This document shows positions 54,652 through 64,000 of a stretch of 64,000 nt of DNA, piece by piece. Location of the stretch: NCBI GenBank assembly GCA_038025085.1, contig CM076148.1, positions 37,903,691-37,967,690 on the forward strand, read 5' to 3'. Below the pieces are notes generated by a model. That model was not told where the DNA came from and ran no database searches. It saw only the letters and a program-made list of their open reading frames with translations. The stretch is from Tetragonia tetragonoides. Lineage: Eukaryota > Streptophyta > Magnoliopsida > Caryophyllales > Aizoaceae. Both the position numbers and the translations under genes were made by a program. How positions within the stretch are numbered: position 1 is the stretch's first letter; every line of letters begins with the position of its first letter.

Positions 54652-57401
54652 AAATAGTGACTGTAAATTTCTCGTATAAAAAAAAAAGTATTAATATAAA
54701 GATTCATACGAGGTGATCAAATCATGTATGGAATTGGGAGTTGTAAATGTGTAATTCTTAAAAAGTTATGTACATAACAATTACTAAGTCACTTTTATGA
54801 ACCTAGTATGCTCTTAATTAACATTGCATGAAGTTTTATTAGGTCATTTATTTTGGATATACTACCTAGATTTGAGTTATTAATTATGAGAAATTAATGT
54901 GCAAAACAGTTCTACATTTTTGTTCTCTCGAGTCTCTATAACCACTATTATTGTATGCTACTCGAAACCTTTAGCCTTTCAAATCCGCAAATTCTTAAAC
55001 GATCATAACTATAACCGAAGTCTCTTAATGGCGATCTCATGGAAATAATTCTTATAGGTAACGAATTACCTTATGCTATTGATCAGGTCTATATCACAAA
55101 TTTATTACCCGATGATTATATAATTTGTCTTTTATTATCAAAAATGAATATAACACTTAAATATCAAAAGGGAAGTTCACAAATATAAATGGTAATCAAT
55201 GGTCGATCGTTCGACGACGAACTTGAATCAAACGCAATAATTCAAGTATATATGATAAAGCATGGCGTCAAACACCACCAGGGTTAGGAACATTATAGCC
55301 TAAAGCATTTTTGTTTGGATTTGGATGACCTACGAGACATAACTCTTTTACGATTCATATGACTCATGACTAAAATTGAGTATAATAGTTTATTAGTTTA
55401 TATTCGAAGATGATTGAAAATAACTAACATAATAGTGGGCTAGGTTAAAAGCAGCTAGAGGTAAGGAGGTCTCATTATATAGGCTAAGTTTTCCTCCATT
55501 TTTACAAATGAAAAAGAGAAATGGAGGGAAGATATATCGATATATAGTTGCGTACTACAAATATGCTTTAGGGGTTCTCTATAAAATAAACGGTTTGCCC
55601 CTTTTTCGCATAAAAAAGGAAACTAATCTTCCTACTAACTAATAAATAAACTGAATCTTAGAAGCCCCTTAATAAGCAATCCGACTTTTCTATAAATGGT
55701 TACACTTAATAAGGAAGGCAAAGAGAAGAACATAATATATAAAGTCCAATTAAACCAAATAAATGTAAATAATCTTTTTACCAATGAGTAAACTATGTTG
55801 GGTTATCACCTAAATGATTGCAAGTCATACCTATTGTTTTCCTTTTGTTAGGTTAGGTTGGATTATGTTATATTGTTTTGAAAAATCTTTGTAAACAATT
55901 GTCAAACAAAATTGAGACGAGTACTTCTATCAATCTACTGCCCTTAACTCAGTACTAATCCTCGAAAACTTATGGAAACTTTGTGTTTTGATATTTCATG
56001 TGATAGGTTTTGACAACTGAACGAAAGAAATTGAGTGTTTTTCCTAGAAGAATGGGTCGTTGATGTTCAATTCATATATTCATGAGAGAGATTTGTTATT
56101 TCATCAAGGAGCAGAGACTCCTTTCATTGGAGTATGTTGAGTATCTTATTTTCCAATGTTTTATCCAATAATATAGTCCAAAGTTGACTAGGTTATATTA
56201 AGATTTATAAGTTTTTCGTCCAAACTGTTGTAGTTTTTTTTGTTCTTCTAATTCACTTTTTCTAATCTTTTTAATTTTCTTTGTTTCTTCTCATGAACCA
56301 TCACAAAGTGTGCAACTATACAAATTTGAAGTATATGACATATCAATAAAATATTATGGATTAAGATAAGAGTTGGCAAAATTCTACCACATTTTACGTA
56401 GGGTGCGTCTTTGGGTGATCTTATAGACCAAGACAATTATAAATGACTCATATCTTGTTTGGAATACGTTGATCCACTATAGATATGTACATCTTCGACA
56501 TATGAGTTAGCCACATGTGGTCATCCATTATATATTTGCTCTGTGACAACCGACAGATGCAGTCTTGTTAGATTGTGTATAATTAAAATTCATCTAATAT
56601 ATTCTTAAAGACTTTGTTCAACTTTGTGTCTGCAAGGTTTTGGGAAGAGGTGGTTGATTGTACATAGTGGGCTTTGCTTTCTTTTTGTTTGACTTTGATG
56701 AAAGTGACATTTGTCACTTAGGTTGGTTGTGGTCAATTTACCTTTATAAGCCATTTATCCTCAAAAAAGGGATAATCAGAAGTCTAGGGCCTGTACAAAA
56801 GATTAGGTCGGTTATCGTCGATTCACCTTTATAGACCATTTATCCTTAAAAATGGCATTATTATTAAGAAGTCTAGGTCTGGTACAAAAAGATAAGTGTG
56901 TAATCTCTTGTGGTCTGGTATAAAGGGTAAAACGCATAGATCACTTAGCTTGGTGAGTTGGGAAGAGATGTTGATGTGTTAGCGTGCATCAGGTGTAACT
57001 GATCAGGGAATTCTTGTGGTCGGGTGCGGAATTTGAAATGAGATATCACTTGGTGAGTTGGGAACGGGTGTCGATGCATTGGCATGTATCATGTGTATGT
57101 GCCGGCATAAACCAGATGGGGTTTGAGACTTTGAGTATAGGCATATTGGTGCTACTAGCGAGAGAGGTAGACCTGTCGAGTTTGAAGAAGCCAGTCTATT
57201 TGGTCTGGATCATTTCAACTAAAAATGAATATGGCTTAGAAAGCTATTTGTCAGCCTGTTTGTCTATGAAACTCACAGTAAAAGTGAAGATGAAAAGGAG
57301 TTAAGTATCGCATAGTCGCCTTTTGATGTTATTGTGTTGTTGTAAATCATGAAAGTTTTTTATGTTTCAGTTTATAAATTACAATGGTGGGCAGAAAGTA
57401 A
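54652..57401. other. Gene-free AT-rich region with local duplications
   Basis: No coding exon or known element was recognised in 54652-56640. At 56725-56895 a ~90-bp unit is doubled (CACCTTTATA(A/G)(G/A)CCATTTATCC, AAGTCTAGG). At 56940-57095 a ~105-bp unit is doubled (GGTGAGTTGGGAA, GTGT(T/C)GATG). These suggest slippage or a degraded minisatellite. Confidence 0.45.
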
Positions 57402-57678
57402 GGCTCTGTTTGATTCACCTTAATTTTACTTAAATTCAATTCAGTTCAGTTCAGTTTATGTGTAACTTTATCACTCATATAACTTTTGATTCCGAAATAA
57501 TTTTATGATGATAACTACGTCATTGGAAAGATCTCGAATCATACTTTCAAATGAGTCCAATATTGACTATGTTTTGACGAATTCTAAATGGTTAACGGTC
57601 AAGTTTAAAAAACCAGTTCAGTTCAGATCAGTTCAGTTCAGTTCAGATCAGTTTTATCCAGGTGAATCAAACCGAGCC
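57402..57678. mobile_element. Tourist-like (PIF/Harbinger) MITE with 3-bp TAA duplication
   Basis: Left GGCTCTGTTTGATTCACCT and, inverted, right GGCTCGGTTTGATTCACCT differ by one base. TAA lies on both sides (57399-57401 and 57679-57681). The interior has CAGTTCAGTTCAG and CAGATCAGTTCAG repeats near both ends. Confidence 0.92.
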
Positions 57679-58860
57679 TAATAAGTTATTCTAAAGTCAC
57701 TTTTCCACTCTGGAATGGTAATAGGCGGCAAAATTAGATCCATATTGTTATTTTAGCTATCATTAAGATTTTTTTCTTTTCCTTCCTTTTAGTTATTCTA
57801 TGGCGTACATTCTCGGCAATTTTGAATGTGATTCTAATAATTTCAAGCAGATAACATTTCAACACTCCATATTCTATTTCGACTTCAAACTGTAAGAAGT
57901 TAAATGTTGGTTCCTATACCTAAACGTGTAAATTGTTATCTTCACTTATTTGTGCGTAGAATAATATTGATTCAAATGATAAGCTTGTTTGAATCAATCC
58001 ACCCCAAAGTAGTGTTGTCCTAACCATGGTGTATATAAGTAATCAAATACTTGACATGTATCGCATAAAAAAAAAATCTTGACATGTATTGAGATTAACG
58101 CATGACTAGTGATCTATCTAGTGTAACTACATAGTAAATGAAGAAGGTTAGAAAATTATGGTACTCATGGTGGTTGCTAGCCTTAAGGGTTGAATACTGG
58201 TGGCCTCACATTCTCATATGATAAGAAATGATGAGTGTATAATAATAATCAATTGACGAGGTGCACCGACAAGCTAATTGTTTCGACATTAAATGTGGAA
58301 CGCAAGTGAAATAACACGCTTGTTTTATTTTAAGGAGAACACATTAAGACTTTTATGACCAAATTAATGAAAAGAAACATGGGCGTTAAAGTAAAAGTAA
58401 CTTACATGTGCGTTAAAGTAAAAGTAATTTATGTTATTTGCATAAAATTTTAAACGTTATTGAGAAAATAAATTTAATCAATACAATTGGGTGATATATT
58501 TGTCTCATCTTTTAAAATGTGGATGTAAAGATAATCATTTTTTTGTCATGCGATTTTTATTTTTTTGAATGTTGTCTTATGATTTTTTTTTGTTGATCTT
58601 TTGTCTTATGAATTATGATTTTTTTAGGGGAATATTATTATCAGGTCATTTTATGTCATATATACAAATATATAAGAGTTAGCCATTTGATATTGCACCT
58701 GACAATAATGTTTTATTAATTTGGCAATAACATATTAATTAATATCACCCTATTTTTACTCAATAAAATAATATATAACCTATTTTGTGTGAACTCAAAA
58801 AAAAAATAGAGTCACTATTTAGAAAAATTGGGATCACTTGTAAAATCGTCTTTATTACAA
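57679..58860. other. Gene-free AT-rich upstream region
   Basis: No gene or element was recognised. A small duplication GCGTTAAAGTAAAAGTAA occurs at 58383 and 58412. Poly-T and poly-A runs are frequent. Confidence 0.4.
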
Positions 58861-58867
58861 AGGTTTT

Positions 58868-58877
58868 TATATATATA
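58868..58877 (+). promoter_or_regulatory. Candidate TATA box of the EAF7-like gene
   Basis: TTTTATATATATAGCC lies about 310 bp before the ATG at 59186. Composition fits a plant TATA box, but the region is AT-rich and other sites are possible. Confidence 0.35.
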
Positions 58878-59185
58878 GCCTAAAAAGGAAAGCATTGAGA
58901 AACTCATGAGTGCAAAAATTCCAAAGGCAACAGTTAACAGTCCACCATCATTTGCAAAATTGCATAACTAATTAACAACTGGATCAACGCAACTCAAGCC
59001 CAATACCATAAACAGTTTCTGTTGCAGGTAACTTTTGGATCAAAACCATAAACCCTAATAAAAGAAACCAAATTCCTAAACAAAACTCCACAGATTCTGG
59101 AACAAAATAAAACAAGAAACTTTCGAACTCATAAACAAAAAATAAAATTCAAGGCATTTGGTTTTGGTTTTCTGAAACGGGAAAA

Positions 59186-62100
59186 ATGGGGGGTGGTGGT
59201 GGCGGCAAAGAAGAAGAACAAGATGACATGTCTGTGCACTCTCCTTGCAAGGCTCCTCCTTCCTCTGCATCTTCTCTCTCCAAGGTCTCTCTCTGGATTA
59301 GTTTATGATTCTGGGTTTTTGTCTAAAATTGTGATTTCTCATTTGGGTTTTTTTGTGGGCATTGAATAAAATAGGAGCAATCACAGGCAGAATTGGAGCT
59401 TAGATTTCTAGAGGCCCTTGAAACGTACCCACCTGGCAAACTGAAAGGTATGTGTACTCAGTTTCCCCTTTTTTTTTTAATTATCTTATTCTCTTTGATA
59501 GCTAAATTTGGTTACCCATTTGTCAATTTTCTGTTTTAATGGTTGTAATGAACTTATTTAGTTAGGTGATCAGGATATGTATATATTTTGATTGAATGTG
59601 AAGTGTATTTACCATTGTAAGTTTCAGCTTCAAGTGTGCCCCTTTTTTGGTATTCCATTACTATCCTTGAATTTGAAAGAGAGTAAATAGAAAGAAAGGA
59701 AAGATGGTGGGTTTATGTTTCTGCTTCTTTCCCTAATTGCATTGTATATCATTATATCAAGTACTATTCTCTTCAACTATAGTTGCATTTGGACCAGAAT
59801 GAATGAACTCTGGTGAAAGTATAGATGCTAATTTTGATTACTACAATCCATCACAGAAACATTATGATACCTTACTGTTTTCACTAATTCTATTTGCAAA
59901 GCCCCATTTAAGATGGGTTATATGGACTCCTTTGAAGGGAGAGAGCTTGTATAGAAACCCATTCTGAACTTTTTAGGTGGGGAGGCAGAGGAGGCTTGGA
60001 ATAGAGAGCTTACTACAGGATATCTCTCCTAAGAGGATTGACAAAAAGGAAAATGCATGCTCAATTTCTCACTGAACCAACATATATATCCGTAAGTGAG
60101 AGATAATTTTCACAAGCAAAAAAAAAAAGAGAGAACTGAGAGATAAATTTGATTGTCAAAGAAATTACACCATGTTCTTGGAGCCCTAAATGTCTCTGAT
60201 TTACTTGTGTAACGAAATTAACAATGCTGAACCAAACCTGGAAAAACATGGAAGAATGCATCTAGGAACTAAACAAGAGACAAAACTAGGCGTTGAAATT
60301 CAAACTCCTTGATAGTGCTTCTCATTCTGATTTGCACAATCAGCAAATATGAGTTTGCTCTGCAGATTTGAGTTTTGGCACTGTGCTATAAAGGAAACCA
60401 AACTTACTATTATACAGTTACATTTGCTCTAGAATAGAAAGTAGTCCCAAAATTCGGTGTGTTTTGTATGCAACACATTTTACATGTTTGGAGACTCGCA
60501 TTTCTGCAAGAATATTTGTTGTCTGCAACCTTGTGGGCAGCTATTTGGAGTACACAATGATTGCCTTTGTTGATTTCAGGTGCACCTACCAGTTTTCTTC
60601 TGTTTGACATGCTTGCAGAAGGTCTCGACCTAAAAATAACCCTTCTTAATAGGGAAATGACTAGGATGAGACCTAATTAGACCCTCTAAATTAATCTCAT
60701 AACAAGTTCTTCCTGAGAACTGAGGAGACCTGCTGAATCCATCCATGGACTCATTTCCCACTTAATTCTCTCTTGTTGACAGAGAGCCTGTAAGCCTTAA
60801 CAACTTTGCAATTGCAGCCTTGTTCCATTTGTCTTCTTTGTAATACCCAAACCACCCTCTTCTTTGAACAACACACCATAAAGATTTTTTGCTAGCTTTG
60901 TATGCCCAATCCACAAAGGAATACCCGACGATCTCTCTCGAATGGGGAGAAGCTCTCATGACACAATGAGCAATTGGTACCACCACAAAAACAAATACTG
61001 TGTAGTTCCATATAAAATCAAAAACTCAAAAGGCTGGCAGCTAAGAATGATAGCCGATCAAATCAATATCTCCTATTACAAACATCCAGAAGTCATGTCA
61101 TACTCATACATGACTAATTTGGAGGTTTGCTTATCTTTGACAATGATTACATTTAGAGTTATGTGGAACTTTTATATTATTGGGCCTTAATCAAGTAAGT
61201 ACGTATAAGCCCAAATGAGGTCCCATCCTATTGGTGAAGTAACTCACTACTGGTGGAGTAACTTACTATTTTATTCAGCATGTCCAATGCTTATACTTTT
61301 TCAATGTAGGATAAACTACCCTCTTATGCCTCAACACAAACCCAGTGATGTTCATCATAAAACCTATTGGGTATGGATGCAGTAACTCACCAGCATATTC
61401 ATGCTCAAGGCCTTATACTTTGTCAATGTGTACAAACTTTTTTTCATTGGATGAAGGTCAATGTGGGACAAACTACCCACTCATACTTCCAAGAATTACA
61501 GTTCAGCCTTAAGCTCCTTGCCAATTACTCCATTCTAGAAATGACAAGACTGGGGACATGAAATGCTTTCAGCACAGCCTTTTACTAGTCTGAAATGGTA
61601 GTGTCATTGTGCCTTAAAGAAAACAGAATATTGCACCATGGTAATACATGTCATAATAGGCCTGGTGAATCCTTTATGGGAACCCAAATCCCACAAAATC
61701 TGTTCGATGAATGACTAGTCAGTAGAGTCATATAGATCTCTGGAGTACACCTTGATCCCCCATCTAACATTCCAAGTGCAAGATGCATTTGGACTGATCA
61801 GTGAGGCCTATGTAGTTGCATTTATATATTCTATTGCTGGTTGCAGTTCTCCAATAAACCCCATGAAGGTGGCATTTGTGGGTTTATATTATTTATTATT
61901 TTCTTAGGTAATTTTTCTACTACCACCATATATAATAGTGCAGAATCAGCTCGGTCTTCAGTCAAGTTGGACATCAGAATATATTAAATAATTTAACTAG
62001 AAACAACAATATTAAAAAAATGAAAATCAGAACAGACTCCAAAGGATACCATCAAAGGGAGAATCTAATGTTTCACTTCAATGCTATGAGCTGCCAGTGG

Positions 62101-63197
62101 GGTTACATTCCTGACAACAGGAAACAGAAGATAAGATTAAGCCCAAATATATGGAGCTGCTTCAATCTGATATTTTGTGAATCACGCCTAGAGGTCTCTT
62201 GTAATGATGACTTGCATCATATCTAGTTTGTTGCTTTAGAATGCTTTATCATCATGAGTAATTAAACAATTGCCTGATTGGACTTTTTTTTGCTTCAGGC
62301 ATACATCGACACTTTGTCATTTATGGTATTATGGAATTTCTGCGAAGAAGGTATAGCTTTTCACATCACTGCTATGAAGCATTTACTTTCCAAAAAATTG
62401 TTCCCTGTTTGTTCAACTACTTTTCAAGTTCTTGTTTACATTGATCTCCATTTTCCTCGTAACAGCTTTGAGCGGCAATTCTCTGCTGAAGAGGTTTTGC
62501 GCTTGTTGGATCGTTTCTACAACTTGGAGATGCTGGTAAGGCATCAGGAAAAAATCAATTTGCTAAAACTCTATCCCTAATTTCCTACTGTTTGGGTGCA
62601 GTGGCGGATCTAGAAAACTAATAATATGGGTGCCAAAACTGGATTATTAAATAATATGGGTACCGAGACTAAATTGTTGGGGTATTTTAGCAATAATTTT
62701 CAAAAAATATTCTAAAAACTAGGGTATTTTAGCAAAATTTTCCGAAAAAACTGGTTGCCCGGGACCCCGCGGCCCCGTACTGGATCCGCCCCTGTTTGGG
62801 TGTATGTGATGCTGGATCTTTGCATATTCATCTTAGTGTTTTATTCCGCGTGGCTGAATTAGTAAGATCATATTTTTAAAATACATAATAAAATGAAAAG
62901 TGTTTTTCTGTATGGAAAAATTGTGATCGACTCTGCAGCTCTGCTTGATTTTACACTTGCATTAGTGAGTAGACAAGCATGAAAAATGGTAGAACACTGA
63001 AGCAAACATGGATACAGAATTATGCTAGTACAGTTATCTTTTGTTTCGCTCGCTCATCTACAGTTTGTCTCACAAACTGGAGGACTTGTTTGTTTTACTT
63101 TCTTATTCAGAAAGGGGATGATGAGGATGCCGAATTCCCGAATCGTGAGGAGGACTTCTCTTTGCCACAAAGTTACTTTGTAAAGGAAGAATCATAG
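59186..63197 (+). CDS. EAF7/MRGBP-type chromatin modification protein
   Basis: Five exons: 59186-59284, 59375-59447, 62299-62350, 62466-62535 and 63111-63197, joining in frame to 126 residues. The N-terminus is Gly-rich and acidic (MGGGGGGKEEEQDDMSVHSP). The conserved EAF7/CT20 core includes ELRFLEALETYPPGKLKG, HRHFVIYGIMEFLRR, FSAEEVLRLLDRFYN and the acidic C-terminus DDEDAEFPNREEDF. In yeast and animals this family (Eaf7, MRGBP) is a subunit of the NuA4/TIP60 histone acetyltransferase that binds MRG-domain proteins. The plant member is expected to act in the nucleus in the same way. Intron 2 is 2.85 kb; intron 4 carries an hAT MITE. I recall At1g26470 as the Arabidopsis homolog. Confidence 0.9.
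61225..61500. repeat. Imperfect ~150-bp duplication in intron 2 of the EAF7-like gene
   Basis: The phrases GTAACTCAC, CTTATACTTT-TCAATGT and GGA(T/C)AAACTACCC(T/A)CT-AT occur in the same order twice, about 140-160 bp apart. No protein or element was recognised in the rest of 59448-62298. Confidence 0.5.
62599..62794. mobile_element. hAT-type MITE in intron 4 of the EAF7-like gene
   Basis: Left CAGTGGCGGATCTAG and, inverted, right CAGGGGCGGATCCAG form the TIR. The 8-bp duplication TTTGGGTG is identical at 62591-62598 and 62795-62802. At 196 bp it is non-coding, with a doubled ATAATATGGGT word inside. Confidence 0.93.
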
Positions 63198-63475
63198 TGT
63201 GCAAACCCAGATGTACATGCGCAATTTCGTTTTAGTAAACAGCCAATGCTCTGCTTTCTTTGATAGAAGCATCATACAAGTCACATTTTGTATCTATCTA
63301 ACATATCAGGACCTTCTTGTTAGTGAAGGTGGCACAATCATGGGAAGGCTCGTTTGACTCTTTGGTTCCTCTGAGTGTAGTAGCCCTTCTGCTGTGTTTT
63401 GATCGATTTAGATTTTTGTTTCAGTTCTTTCTTATAATAGCTTAATGATAGACAGGTTAATATATCATGTACATA

Positions 63476-63670
63476 CTCCATATGTTCCATGATTATCTTT
63501 ACATTGAGGTCAAAGTTTGTGAATTTTGACGTGAAAATTGTAAAGAACATTTCTAATAATATTTTCAAATATAAGTTTTACATTTATATAATAACGATTA
63601 TTCACGGATAAAGTGGCGTGTTAAAGACCGTGAAAAACCTAATATAAAGATAAACATGGGACGTAGGGAG
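63476..63670. mobile_element. Stowaway-type MITE downstream of the EAF7-like gene
   Basis: Left CTCCATATGTTCCATGATTA and, inverted, right CTCCCTACGTCCCATGTTTA, both running into TCTTTA, form a TIR of over 25 bp. TA flanks both ends (63474-63475 and 63671-63672). About 195 bp, AT-rich inside. Confidence 0.85.
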
Positions 63671-63672
63671 TA

Positions 63673-64000
63673 ATATTCTTAAGCCTACTGTGCTTTGTCT
63701 CTTTCAGTTCCAACATGCATGTTGTGTTAGAACATGGGTACTTGGGTTATCGGAACTGCCATCTATAGTGGAGCCGCCTATTTGCCCTGGGTGGTGGCCA
63801 CTCCAGCGATAGTAGCAGTTAGCACCAAGGAAGACCCTGATGGGTCATGCTTACAAGCCACACCCATACCCAACAATCAACATCAGAACCCTACTGCCAC
63901 CATATTCGACCATAAACAATCAACTCCACAGCCTCATTGAACCATTTATGGCCTGTTTGGCCTAGTTCTTCGTAACTTCAAATCCTCCTCCCATATTTCT
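63673..64000. other. Right edge, no gene assigned
   Basis: A 68-codon ORF at 63734-63940 (MGTWVIGTAIYSGAAYLPW...) has no family that I recognise and no splice context. A GGCCTGTTTGGCCTAG word at 63950 resembles the end of a Tourist-type MITE but the partner would lie beyond the window. Confidence 0.3.

Noticed and set aside
60762..60986. 74-codon minus-strand ORF in intron 2 of the EAF7-like gene
   Set aside because: Some resemblance to retroelement C-terminal sequence was considered, but no diagnostic motif could be supported.

Overview
This window is nuclear DNA of a flowering plant, most likely a eudicot. It is AT-rich, its genes are split by GT-AG introns, and it carries Copia, LINE, SINE, hAT, Stowaway, Tourist and Mutator-type debris. 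The repeat style would suit Caryophyllales (Amaranthaceae), but that is a guess. No bacterial-type operon, CRISPR array or rRNA is visible.

Layout. (1) 0.27-13.5 kb, minus strand: two head-to-tail copies of a two-exon BAHD acyltransferase gene of the At3g50280/EPS1-like kind. Both are broken. The intron of copy A holds a ~320-bp tandem-repeat array. The intron of copy B holds a 6.2-kb Copia retrotransposon and, beside the 5' splice site, a Stowaway MITE. (2) 13.5-17.5 kb: a gene-poor stretch with scattered GGAGCCACCCC motifs, a tRNA-like sequence, and a three-level nest of a LINE remnant cut by a solo LTR that is itself cut by an hAT MITE. (3) 17.5-35.3 kb, plus strand: two tandem ten-exon alpha/beta-hydrolase genes. 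The first (17512-29686) has a 2-nt deletion in exon 4 and a 7.6-kb intron filled with a second array of the same repeat superfamily. The second (31421-35348) reads intact. (4) 38.8-41.0 kb, minus: an X8-domain, GPI-anchored protein like the plasmodesmata callose-binding proteins. (5) 43.3-51.9 kb, minus: a six-exon PPR protein gene with a transposon-rich first intron. (6) 52-58.9 kb: no gene; a solo LTR, a Tourist-like MITE with an hAT MITE nested in it, and a second Tourist-like MITE. (7) 59.2-63.2 kb, plus: a five-exon EAF7/MRGBP-type chromatin protein gene, followed by a Stowaway MITE.

The genes do not form one pathway. X8, PPR and EAF7 occur in the order I recall for Arabidopsis At1g26450-At1g26460-At1g26470, so the right half looks like an old collinear block. 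The left half is a younger zone of tandem gene duplication and decay.

The least familiar material is the pair of related ~300-320-bp GC-rich tandem arrays, each sitting in an intron of a decaying gene copy, together with the 16-17-bp ATCGAAT minisatellite inside the second array. All exon boundaries were worked out by eye from splice consensus, reading frame and comparison between paralogs.
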